Shown piece by piece: positions 22,783 to 29,812 of a DNA stretch of 29,855 bases (position 1 is the stretch's first letter; each line of letters begins with the position of its first letter). Under the pieces are notes generated by a model. That model saw only the letters and a program-made list of their open reading frames with translations, was not told the origin of the DNA and ran no database searches. The stretch lies in NCBI GenBank assembly GCA_032162705.1, contig JAVRON010000065.1, positions 1 to 29,855 on the forward strand, given 5' to 3'. The position numbers and the translations under genes were made by a program. This DNA is from QHXN01 sp032162705 (lineage in GTDB: Bacteria > Acidobacteriota > Blastocatellia > Pyrinomonadales > Pyrinomonadaceae).

Positions 22783-23946
22783 TCAGTCGCGCGGCGGCGC
22801 GTGCCCAGTGCCAACGACGGGGGCGGACGCCTCCTCAAAGGCTTTGATAAAGGCCGGATCGCGCCGCCTTAGGTTCTCATAATCGACGCGCTTGCTGCGC
22901 GTCATCAGGCTAAAGGCGAACGGCAACGCTTCGAGATGCACGTACTCGCGCGCGCGCTCGAACCACACGCGGCTCTCGTCCGCCGCCTGCTGATACTCTT
23001 CGATGACGGGCTTGCGCGTGCGCTCGAACTCAACGAGCGCGGCCCCAACGTCCAGCCCCGCGGCGAAGAAACGAAACAGCGCGATTGAATCTTCGATGGC
23101 GAGCTTTGTTCCCGAACCGATGGAGAAGTGCGCCGTGTGCAGTGCATCTCCGAGGAGCACGATGTTGCGACGGCTCCAGCGCTCGTTCTTCACTAGAAGG
23201 AAGTTTATCCAGCGCGAGTTGTTTGACAGAAGCTCTTCACGTTCGAGGTCGCGCTCGAAGACCCGTTCGAGATAGTCGCGTGTCTCGTCTTCCGACATTC
23301 CACGAAATCCCGCGCGCGTCCAAGTCTCTTCGTCGCACTCGACGATGAAAGTGCTCAAGGACGGACTGAACTTGTAGGAGTGCGCGGCGAAGACGCCCGC
23401 GTCCGTCTCGCGAAACGTGAGCGTCAGCCCGTGAAAGAGTCTGCGCGTGCCGAACCAGATGTACTTGTTGCGTCCGGCGGAGAGCGTGGGACGAAACTCT
23501 CCGGCGTAGCGCTCGCGCACGAGGCTGCCGACGCCGTCCGCGCCGACGAGCATGTCGCACCCTTCGGCGAGCGCATCGAAGTCTTCAACTTCAGTTTGGA
23601 AGCGCAAGTCCACGCCGAGATCGGCACAGCGCTCTTGCAGGATGTTGAGCAGCCGTATGCGCGCGACGCCTGAGAAGTGGTTGCCGCGCACCGTTACCTT
23701 GCTGTCTCGCAAAAGGATGTCCACGTTGTCCCACGTCTCGAAGCTCTCGGTGATGCGCCGGTGCGACTCCGCGTCCGCCTCGCGCAGATTCGAGAGCGTG
23801 CGGCCCGAGAAGACCACGCCCCACCCGAAGGTCGCGTCCGGCGGGTTGCGCTCATAGACCGTGACCTCATGTGAAGGCTCATGCCGCTTCATCAGAAGCG
23901 CGAAATAAAGCCCCGCAGGCCCGCCGCCGATGACGTTAATCTTCAT
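22783..23946 (-). CDS. FAD monooxygenase (hydroxylase half of 2-aminobenzoyl-CoA monooxygenase/reductase; salicylyl-CoA 5-hydroxylase-like)
   Basis: A 387-residue class A flavoprotein hydroxylase. Motifs: dinucleotide-binding GGGPAGLYFALLMK (7-20), the GADG...SLVR motif (135-144), and GDALHTAHFSIGSGTKLAIE (266-285). The stretches TFGWGVVFS and HFSIGSGTKLA are those of the N-terminal half of 2-aminobenzoyl-CoA monooxygenase/reductase and salicylyl-CoA 5-hydroxylase, more than of free-acid salicylate hydroxylases. It would hydroxylate the CoA-activated ring using O2 and NAD(P)H. The reductase half is a separate gene at 20621-22099 on the other strand. I chose ATG 23946 (MKINVIGGGP) since the family begins at the Rossmann motif; ATG 23964 overlaps the previous stop as ATGA and would add MTCRNP. 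Confidence 0.9.
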   Translation of the reverse strand: MKINVIGGGPAGLYFALLMKRHEPSHEVTVYERNPPDATFGWGVVFSGRTLSNLREADAESHRRITESFETWDNVDILLRDSKVTVRGNHFSGVARIRLLNILQERCADLGVDLRFQTEVEDFDALAEGCDMLVGADGVGSLVRERYAGEFRPTLSAGRNKYIWFGTRRLFHGLTLTFRETDAGVFAAHSYKFSPSLSTFIVECDEETWTRAGFRGMSEDETRDYLERVFERDLEREELLSNNSRWINFLLVKNERWSRRNIVLLGDALHTAHFSIGSGTKLAIEDSIALFRFFAAGLDVGAALVEFERTRKPVIEEYQQAADESRVWFERAREYVHLEALPFAFSLMTRSKRVDYENLRRRDPAFIKAFEEASAPVVGTGHAPPRD

Positions 23947-23960
23947 AGGGTTTCGGCAAG

Positions 23961-24779
23961 TCATTGACCGCTCGGACGACGTTTCCGCGTAGTCCGTCTT
24001 TTTTGCTTCTGGGTTTCCTCGATGAATTGAACTTCGCTCGCATCGACGGTCGGGCTGGCTGGCGGCAGCATGTTCGGCGGCAGAAGCCATAGCACAATCG
24101 TCAGGTCTTCCATGTAACCGCCGTCAATCAAAATGATCCTGTTCGGCTCTAACCCACGGCGGCCAACGAGGTATCGCTTGGCGCGCTCGCAACGCGCCGA
24201 TGCTTCGCCCCGTCTCGCTTTGCGCCCGCCGTAGCAGACGATGTAACCGTTCATGGCTGGGTCGTTCAACAACTCGATGGCGTAATTATCGAGGCGTGCC
24301 TGCTCGTCGGCGAAAGGGATGTTGCCGTATGTGTCGAGCGATTCCGGGTCGAAGGTGCGGAGTACGGAGGTCGTGCAAGAGGCTTCCTTCGAGCAGGAAC
24401 GGTCGAGGCCGCTGACCTCGATGGTCACCGTGATCGTTGAACTACCCGATACTCCCGTCGTGTCCACGACGATCTCCTTGGTGGACGAGCTTGTGGTAAT
24501 CACCCCCGACTGTCCGGAAGTTATCTCGCCTGCCGAAGTCGTCCAGTTGAAAGTAAGGGACGGAGGCGTGTCGGCCCCCATAACCTTCGCCGTAAAGGTG
24601 ACGGGCAGTCCCGGCCTCGACAAGGTGTCCGGACAACTGACGGTGATAGTCGGGCACAGAGTACACACCACTTCCTGTCGAGTCCGCGGCAAGACGCCTT
24701 GCGCGCCGAGGCGCACCGGCATGTCTACTCCGGCGAGCATGAGAAAGAGTGTAAATGAGAAGAGCAGCGCAGATTTCAT
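23961..24779 (-). CDS. Secreted OmpA-like / Ig-like domain protein
   Basis: A 272-residue exported protein. A signal peptide (residues 1-27) precedes a Cys-rich, PKD/Ig-like beta-domain (about 40-140; CPTITVSCPDTLSRPGLPVT...). A second alpha/beta domain follows (about 145-245): YGNIPFADEQARLDNYAIEL, IVCYGGRKARRGEA and YLVGRRGLEPNRIILIDGGY, in the layout of OmpA-like periplasmic domains. The tail is basic. I associate this architecture with Acidobacteriota surface proteins. It may bind peptidoglycan or be a cell-envelope receptor. Its stop overlaps an alternative start of the FAD monooxygenase gene (ATGA). It is 13 bases downstream of the acyl-CoA dehydrogenase gene, hence probably in the same transcript. 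Function in the catabolic cluster is unknown. Confidence 0.75.
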   Translation of the reverse strand: MKSALLFSFTLFLMLAGVDMPVRLGAQGVLPRTRQEVVCTLCPTITVSCPDTLSRPGLPVTFTAKVMGADTPPSLTFNWTTSAGEITSGQSGVITTSSSTKEIVVDTTGVSGSSTITVTIEVSGLDRSCSKEASCTTSVLRTFDPESLDTYGNIPFADEQARLDNYAIELLNDPAMNGYIVCYGGRKARRGEASARCERAKRYLVGRRGLEPNRIILIDGGYMEDLTIVLWLLPPNMLPPASPTVDASEVQFIEETQKQKRRTTRKRRPSGQ

Positions 24780-24792
24780 CGCGGTCGTCCCG

Positions 24793-25965
24793 TTACTCCT
24801 TTAACAATTCGCGCGCGATGATGAGCTTCTGAATCTCGCTGGTTCCTTCATAGATGCGGAGCGCACGCACGTCGCGGTAGAGACGCTCGACCGTGTGGCC
24901 GCGGACGAGGCCGTAGCCGCCGTGAATCTGGACTGCTTCGTCTACGATGCGTTGGGCGGATTCGGTCGCGTAGAGCTTGGCCTCGCTCGCCGCGCGCGTT
25001 AGTTGCGAGCCGGTCGCGCCCGCGTCCTTGAGGTGCGCGGCGTGGTAGACCATCAGGCGCGCGGCGTCCAGCTCCGTCTGCATCACGGCCAGCTTCTCCT
25101 GTATCAACTGGTGCATGGCGAGCGTGACCCCAAACTGTCGGCGCGTCTTCGCGTAGCTGACCGCTTCGTCGAGCGCGCGCCGCGCCATACCGCAGGCGGC
25201 GGCCCCGACGCTTGAGCGGAACATATCCATCGTCTGCATCGCCAGAGCGAAGCCCTGCCCCTCTGCGCCGACGCGGTCTTCCGCGGGGACGCGCACGCCT
25301 TCAAACTCGATCTCGCCGATTGGGTGCGCTGCGACGAGGCGCGTGCGTGCGCGGACGCGAAAGCCCGGCATGCGCGCGCCGACGATGAAGGCGGACAACT
25401 CCGCGCGCCCGTCGGCGCGTGTGCCCGTGCGTGCGAAGACCGTGTAGAAGTCGGCGAGTCCCGCGTTCGAGATGAAACACTTGCGCCCGTCGATGCGGTA
25501 CGAGTCGCCCTCGCGCGTGGCCGTCGTCTGGATGCTCGACACGTCGGAGCCTGCCTCCGGCTCTGTCAGCGCGAAGGCCGCGATTGCTTTACCCACGCGC
25601 GCGCGCTCCAGCCAGAAATCGCGCACATGCTCTGTGGCGGCGAGCGAGACGGCGTAGGTTCCAAGTCCCTGCATGACGAAGGCGAGATCGGCGAGCGGCG
25701 AGTGGTATGCGAGCGATTCACGCACGACCGAGAGCGAGCGCGAGTCGAGCGGCTCGCCCGTCCCGCGCGCCACCGAGTAGCTCAAGAGGTCTGCCTGCGC
25801 GAGCAGCGAGAGGAGCGCGCGGAAGTGTGCGTCCGTATCGCCCTCTTCTTCGTCGCGCGCCCGAGGCTCGATCTCGCTCGCGGCGAAATCGGCCACGCCC
25901 GCCGCGAGGCGCGCGTGCGCGTCCGTGAAAAACGGCATTCCCTCGATAAAGCGGTCGCGCTGCAT
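24793..25965 (-). CDS. Acyl-CoA dehydrogenase
   Basis: A 390-residue FAD enzyme of the acyl-CoA dehydrogenase family. Motifs: FALTEPEAGSDVSS (about 131-144, FAD/substrate contact), ISNAG after RKCF, RRQFGVTLAMHQLIQEKLA (about 272-290) and the C-terminal QIHGGYGLVRGHTVERLYRD, with the catalytic-base region YEGTSEIQ (near residue 375). These enzymes introduce the alpha-beta double bond in beta-oxidation. In this cluster it probably acts on the CoA ester made from the dearomatised anthraniloyl-CoA ring. The start is ATG 25965; GGGAGGAAG precedes it. Just downstream of a small secreted-protein gene (15-base gap). Confidence 0.93.
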   Translation of the reverse strand: MQRDRFIEGMPFFTDAHARLAAGVADFAASEIEPRARDEEEGDTDAHFRALLSLLAQADLLSYSVARGTGEPLDSRSLSVVRESLAYHSPLADLAFVMQGLGTYAVSLAATEHVRDFWLERARVGKAIAAFALTEPEAGSDVSSIQTTATREGDSYRIDGRKCFISNAGLADFYTVFARTGTRADGRAELSAFIVGARMPGFRVRARTRLVAAHPIGEIEFEGVRVPAEDRVGAEGQGFALAMQTMDMFRSSVGAAACGMARRALDEAVSYAKTRRQFGVTLAMHQLIQEKLAVMQTELDAARLMVYHAAHLKDAGATGSQLTRAASEAKLYATESAQRIVDEAVQIHGGYGLVRGHTVERLYRDVRALRIYEGTSEIQKLIIARELLKE

Positions 25966-25980
25966 CTTCCTCCCGTGTCT

Positions 25981-26691
25981 TTACTCGATGCTGATGATCT
26001 TGCCGGACTTCTTGTTCACGACGACGGTCTTGCGTGGATTGTAAACCGCCTTATCTTTGAACAGAACCCCGTCTTTGAACAGAACCGTGTCGCCCTTGAT
26101 TTCCGGCGTGTCGAACGTGGTGAAAGCCTGGCTCGCGCGCTCGCGCGTGTCGTAGAGGCCGTCATGCTTCCATGCGTACTCGCCCGTTTCGAGGTCGAGC
26201 TTGCCGACGAAGCCGATGGCCGTCAGGTAAAGGAAGTGGTCTTCGCGCAACGGCTGGCCGACGTTGAAGCTGGGGAGATGCTGCTTCCAGCGGGCGCGCA
26301 TCGATGGCTGTTCGAGTCGGACGATGAAGCCCGCGCCGTCAACGCCGTTGGTGACGCCGCAGACCAGCAGAAGGTCGCCTGCATGCTCGGAGAAGTAGAT
26401 GTTTTCAATGTAGTCGCTGCCGTCGAGTTGCAGGTTGAAACGGCGCGTCTTGTCGCCCTTCGTCCTCCGGCCATTGCCGTTCGCTGCGATGTGATAGGAG
26501 AAGCCGTTTAGCTCGAACTCGAAGGCTCGTGCTTCGGGCGCGAAGTTGCCGGGGAGAGCCTCGACATTCTGAAAAGTCCCTGAAGACTTGGCCGAAGTCG
26601 AGGGCAAGCCGCGCTCGACTTGCGCCGCTGCTTCGGTCGCAAGGCACAGGGCGAGCGCCGACACACATGCGAAGGCGGCGGCGAACTTCAT
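25981..26691 (-). CDS. Secreted protein, beta-propeller-like
   Basis: A 236-residue exported protein with a signal peptide (residues 1-23, ending ATEAAAQ). The rest is beta-rich with repeated strand motifs that mention a quantity and its source (for example GDLLLVCGVTNGV, FLYLTAIGFVGKLDLETGEYAWKHDG). This recalls WD or PQQ-type propeller blades, although I count fewer than a full propeller. An 18-base tandem duplication (26054-26086) repeats VLFKD twice. The ATG at 26691 overlaps the previous gene's stop as ATGA, so it is translationally coupled to the enoyl-CoA hydratase gene. I cannot assign a function. Confidence 0.7.
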   Translation of the reverse strand: MKFAAAFACVSALALCLATEAAAQVERGLPSTSAKSSGTFQNVEALPGNFAPEARAFEFELNGFSYHIAANGNGRRTKGDKTRRFNLQLDGSDYIENIYFSEHAGDLLLVCGVTNGVDGAGFIVRLEQPSMRARWKQHLPSFNVGQPLREDHFLYLTAIGFVGKLDLETGEYAWKHDGLYDTRERASQAFTTFDTPEIKGDTVLFKDGVLFKDKAVYNPRKTVVVNKKSGKIISIE

Positions 26692-27509
26692 CCGTCTCCT
26701 TCTTCGTCGGGCGTCCTGCGGTTAAAAAGCGGCTCGCGTTTCTCGACAAAAGCGCTGTAGCCTTCGGCGTAGTCCGGGTGCTGCATGCAGAGGCTTTGCG
26801 CCTGCGCCTCCCATTCGAGCGCCGTGTCGAACGACACATCCATCTCACGGTTCAGCATCTCCTTCGTCAACGCGAGCGCGAAGGCGGGCCCCCGCGCCAG
26901 ACGCTCGGCGAGCACGCGCGTCTCCGACTCAAGCTCAGGGGAGGGCACGACGCGATTGTAGAGCTTGCAGGACAGCGCCTCCTCGGCTGTGATGAAGTCG
27001 CCCGTGTAGAGCAACTCGGTCGCCTTCGCAAGCCCGACGAGCCGCGGCAGAAGATGCGCCGCACCCATGTCCGCGCCGGAGAGTCCCACCTTCACGAAGA
27101 GGAACGCGATGCGCGCCTCCGTGGACGCGATTCTCAAGTCGGACGCCAGCGCGATGCACGCGCCTGCGCCTGCGGTCGTGCCGTTGAGAGAGGCGATGAC
27201 CGGCTTGCGCAAGCGCCGTATGTTGCGCACCAGCTCGCACGTCAGACGCGTGAACTCCAGAAGCCTTTCGGCATCGCGCCCCTGCAACTCGCCGATGATG
27301 TCGCGCACATCGCCGCCCGAGCAGAAAGCACGCCCCGCGCCCGTCAAGACGACCACGCGCACGGCATCTTCGCTTTGCAAAGCCGCGAACGCGTCCGTCA
27401 ACTCGCGATAGACCTCGAACGTCAACGCGTTCAGACGCTCCGGACGATTGAGCGTGACCCACGCCACGCCCTCGCGCACGTCGTAGAGAAATGATTTCGG
27501 CTCAAACAT
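26688..27509 (-). CDS. Enoyl-CoA hydratase/isomerase family protein
   Basis: A 273-residue crotonase-fold protein. Motifs: VTLNRPERLNAL (residues about 18-29), the oxyanion-hole segment GAGRAFCSGGDVRD (about 57-70), and GTTAGAGACIALASDLRIAS (about 109-128) with the second oxyanion glycine. The usual catalytic Glu pair is not both evident, so hydration, isomerisation or ring-opening hydrolysis are all possible; ring-opening hydrolases of aromatic CoA pathways are in this superfamily. I start at ATG 27509; further upstream the frame is open only through array I. One of two such genes here. Confidence 0.88.
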   Translation of the reverse strand: MFEPKSFLYDVREGVAWVTLNRPERLNALTFEVYRELTDAFAALQSEDAVRVVVLTGAGRAFCSGGDVRDIIGELQGRDAERLLEFTRLTCELVRNIRRLRKPVIASLNGTTAGAGACIALASDLRIASTEARIAFLFVKVGLSGADMGAAHLLPRLVGLAKATELLYTGDFITAEEALSCKLYNRVVPSPELESETRVLAERLARGPAFALALTKEMLNREMDVSFDTALEWEAQAQSLCMQHPDYAEGYSAFVEKREPLFNRRTPDEEGDG

Positions 27510-27514
27510 ATTTA

Positions 27515-27613
27515 CTAAGTGATAAGTCTGGTAAGTGATAAGTGACGAGTGATAAGTGATAAGAAAAAGCCTGCTGTCCTTTCTTATCACTTAACACTCG
27601 TCACTTATCACTC
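27515..27613. repeat. Heptamer hairpin array I (GTGATAA type with a rare GTGACGA unit)
   Basis: Units at 27515-27563, tip, and complementary arm at 27582-27613. One rare unit GTGACGA in the left arm is matched by TCGTCAC at the corresponding position in the right arm, so the arms share a private variant. The right arm provides the TGA stop of the RidA gene. Confidence 0.85.
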
Positions 27614-28009
27614 AAGAACAGCGATGCCCTCGATCTCGACCTTCGCGCCGTCTTCGAGAAGTCCCTTAACCTCGACAAGCGACATCGCGGGATAGTGACG
27701 CCCCATTAATACGCGCCAGCGCTCGCCGATCTCGACGGTGTGCGCGGCGTATTCGCGCTTGTCTGTGACATAGACGACAAGGCGCGCAACGGCCTCGGGC
27801 GCACCGCCCGCTTCTCGCACGACTTCAAGGACGTTGCGCAGCGCGCGTTCAAACTGCTCGACGAAGTCTTCGCCGACGAGCCGCTGCTGTTCGTCCCAGC
27901 CGATCTGCCCCGCGACGAAGAGCATGCGAGCGCCCGCCGTCGCGAGCATGCCGTTCGAGTAGCCGCGCGGTTTTCCTAATGACTCCGGATTTATGAATTT
28001 GAAAGACAT
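27608..28009 (-). CDS. RidA/YjgF-family protein (possible enamine deaminase)
   Basis: A 133-residue RidA-fold protein. It starts MSFKFINPESLGKPRGYSNG and has the core FVAGQIGWD, VVREAGGAPEAVARLVVYVTD and EVKGLLEDGAKVEIEGIAVLE. Most RidA proteins carry Arg near VEIE; here Lys occupies the position before VEIE, as in several other subfamilies. RidA enzymes hydrolyse enamines and imines. In an anthraniloyl-CoA pathway, an enamine or imine is generated when the ring is saturated, so it could remove the amino group; that role is inferred from context only. The start is ATG 28009, directly adjacent to array J; upstream the frame runs into repeats. Confidence 0.85.
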   Translation of the reverse strand: MSFKFINPESLGKPRGYSNGMLATAGARMLFVAGQIGWDEQQRLVGEDFVEQFERALRNVLEVVREAGGAPEAVARLVVYVTDKREYAAHTVEIGERWRVLMGRHYPAMSLVEVKGLLEDGAKVEIEGIAVLE

Positions 28010-28127
28010 AGTAGACAGTAGACAGTAGACAGTAGTCAGTAGACAGTAGAAGAACTTTCGCCATCCACTCTTCAAGGTGAAAGCGCAACACTCATCACGC
28101 AGAGCGCTACTGTCTACTGCTCACTAA
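28010..28127. repeat. Heptamer hairpin array J (AGTAGAC type)
   Basis: About six units of AGTAGAC at 28010-28052, a 50-base spacer, and two to three complementary units (CTACTGT...CTACTGCTCAC) near 28107-28124. Lies between the RidA ATG and the SDR stop codon. The arms are unequal in length. Confidence 0.75.
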
Positions 28128-28912
28128 AAAAGAACTGTCCCGCCATCAACGTTGATGGCCTGACCCGTGATGCCGCGCCCGTCTTCAGAGGCGAGGAGGA
28201 GGGCGAGGGCGGCGACCTCTTCCGAAGTGACGAGGCGGTTCTGTGGACTCATGCGCTTGATGGCTTCAAGAGACTCTTCGCGCTTGCGTCCCGTCTTCGC
28301 CTCGATGTTTTCAAGCGCGCGCGTCGTCATGTCCGTATCGACGTAGCCGGGGCAGACGGCGTTAACGGTCACGCCTTTCTGCGCGACTTCGAGCGCGACC
28401 GAGCGCGTGAGTCCCAACACGCCGTGCTTCGAGGCAGAGTAGGCGGCAATGTATGGAGCGCCGGTCTTGCCCGCGATGGAGGCGATGTTGACGATGCGTC
28501 CCCACCCACGCGCGACCATCGAGGGCAGAGCCTCCCTCATGCAGTAGAACGTGCCGGAGAGATTGACGGCGAGGTGTCGTTGCCAGAACTCGTCGGTCGT
28601 CTCGGCGAACTTCGTGCTCTCGGCAATGCCTGCGTTGTTGACGAGCACGGCAACGTCCCTGCCGAAAAACTCTCTCGCCTGTTGAAACGCGCTCGCGACC
28701 GACTGCGCGTCGGCCACATCGCAGACCGCGTGCGCCGCTGCTCGGTCGTCTCCACACACGGCGCGAATCTCTTCGGCCACGCGCTCGACCTCGGCGGCTG
28801 TGCGTGCGACGACGAAGACGCACGCGCCCTCGCGCGCAAAGGCGAGTGCGACGGCGCGACCGATGCCGCGCCCGCCGCCCGTGATGAAAGCAGTCCTGCC
28901 AGAAAGTTTCAT
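28124..28912 (-). CDS. Short-chain dehydrogenase/reductase (3-hydroxyacyl-CoA dehydrogenase-like)
   Basis: A 262-residue classical SDR. Motifs: cofactor loop TGGGRGIG (11-18), NNAG (about 91-94), the active-site Ser-Tyr-Lys triad (Ser near 146, then YSASK with Tyr near 159 and Lys near 163), and the C-terminal QAINVDGGTVLF. The family oxidises or reduces hydroxyacyl or keto groups with NAD(P). It is likely the 3-hydroxyacyl-CoA dehydrogenase of this cluster, between the two enoyl-CoA hydratase-family genes. The start is ATG 28912 (MKLSGRTAFITGG). The open frame upstream is repeat-encoded. Confidence 0.92.
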   Translation of the reverse strand: MKLSGRTAFITGGGRGIGRAVALAFAREGACVFVVARTAAEVERVAEEIRAVCGDDRAAAHAVCDVADAQSVASAFQQAREFFGRDVAVLVNNAGIAESTKFAETTDEFWQRHLAVNLSGTFYCMREALPSMVARGWGRIVNIASIAGKTGAPYIAAYSASKHGVLGLTRSVALEVAQKGVTVNAVCPGYVDTDMTTRALENIEAKTGRKREESLEAIKRMSPQNRLVTSEEVAALALLLASEDGRGITGQAINVDGGTVLF

Positions 28913-28915
28913 TAA

Positions 28916-29013
28916 GATAAGTGATGAGTGATAAGTGATAAGTGATGAGTGATGAGAAAGTCCCCCTGACTTCTTCTTATCACTTATCACTTATCACTCA
29001 TCACTTATCACTC
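28916..29013. repeat. Heptamer hairpin array K (GTGATAA/GTGATGA type)
   Basis: Left arm 28916-28956, tip stem AAGTC-CCCCT-GACTT, right arm 28976-29013. The arms pair with A/G-type mismatches at some units. Fills the gap between the SDR ATG and the enoyl-CoA hydratase stop. Confidence 0.85.
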
Positions 29014-29016
29014 CCC

Positions 29017-29808
29017 TCAGGCGTTCTTCTCAAGACGCGGCGCGCGGCGTTCGAGAAAGGCACGGACGCGCTCGCGCGCCTCGCGCGATTGGAAGCACTG
29101 AAGCTGCGCCTCGGTCTCGTACTGGAGCATGCGTTCGAGATTTTCCTGCTCGCTCATGTAGACGGCGCGCTTGGCCGCTGCGACTGCCGCCTGCGGTGCG
29201 TTGCGTAGACGCTCGGCAAGCTTACGCGTCTCCGTGGCGAGCGCGTCGTCGGCGACGACGCGGTTGACGAGGCTGAGTTGGAGCGCGCGCTGGGCGTCAA
29301 TCGCGTCGCCGAGGAAGAACATCTCGCAGGCGATGTTTGAAGGGACGACGCGCGGCAGGAAGAACGAGCCGCCCCAGTCCGGGTGCAGACCCACCTTGAC
29401 GAAGGACTGGCTGAAGGTCGCGGACTCGGCTGCGAGGCGCAGGTCGCACGCGAGCGCGAGGTTGAAGCCCGCGCCGTAAGCGGGGCCGTTGACCGCGGCG
29501 ACCACGGGCTTCAACATCTGCCGGATAGCGGTCAGCACGCGACGGCCCGCGCCGAGCAGACGCTTGAACTCCTCCATGTCGGCTGCCTCCATCAGTTCGC
29601 TCATGCGTCGGACATCCGCGCCCGTCGAGAACGCGCGGCCCGCGCCCGTCAAGACGACGACGCGCACTTCCGGGTCGCTGCCCGCGTGCTCCAGAGACTC
29701 GGCCAGGTCGCGCCGCATGTGCCCCGCAAACGCGTTCAGCTTCTCGGGACGGTTCAGCGTGATCGTCGCTATCCCGCCATCGAAATCAACCTTGATGTTT
29801 TCGTACAT
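29017..29808 (-). CDS. Enoyl-CoA hydratase/isomerase family protein
   Basis: A 263-residue crotonase-family protein. Motifs: TITLNRPEKLNAF (15-27), GAGRAFSTGADVRRM (55-69), NGPAYGAGFNLALACDLRLA (about 110-129) and LHPDWGGSFFLPRVV. Its Asp in HPDWGG takes the place often held by a catalytic Glu, a pattern seen in ring-hydrolysing or isomerising members as well as hydratases. It shares clear similarity with the gene at 26688, so the two may have arisen by duplication. The start is ATG 29808, next to array L, upstream of which the window ends. First gene seen of the minus-strand series; more may lie beyond. Confidence 0.9.
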   Translation of the reverse strand: MYENIKVDFDGGIATITLNRPEKLNAFAGHMRRDLAESLEHAGSDPEVRVVVLTGAGRAFSTGADVRRMSELMEAADMEEFKRLLGAGRRVLTAIRQMLKPVVAAVNGPAYGAGFNLALACDLRLAAESATFSQSFVKVGLHPDWGGSFFLPRVVPSNIACEMFFLGDAIDAQRALQLSLVNRVVADDALATETRKLAERLRNAPQAAVAAAKRAVYMSEQENLERMLQYETEAQLQCFQSREARERVRAFLERRAPRLEKNA

Positions 29809-29812
29809 ATGT

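Noticed and set aside
25324..26511. 395-residue plus-strand open frame antisense to the acyl-CoA dehydrogenase and the gene before it
   Set aside because: Arg/Ala-rich shadow of the dehydrogenase frame; no motifs and no ribosome-binding site.
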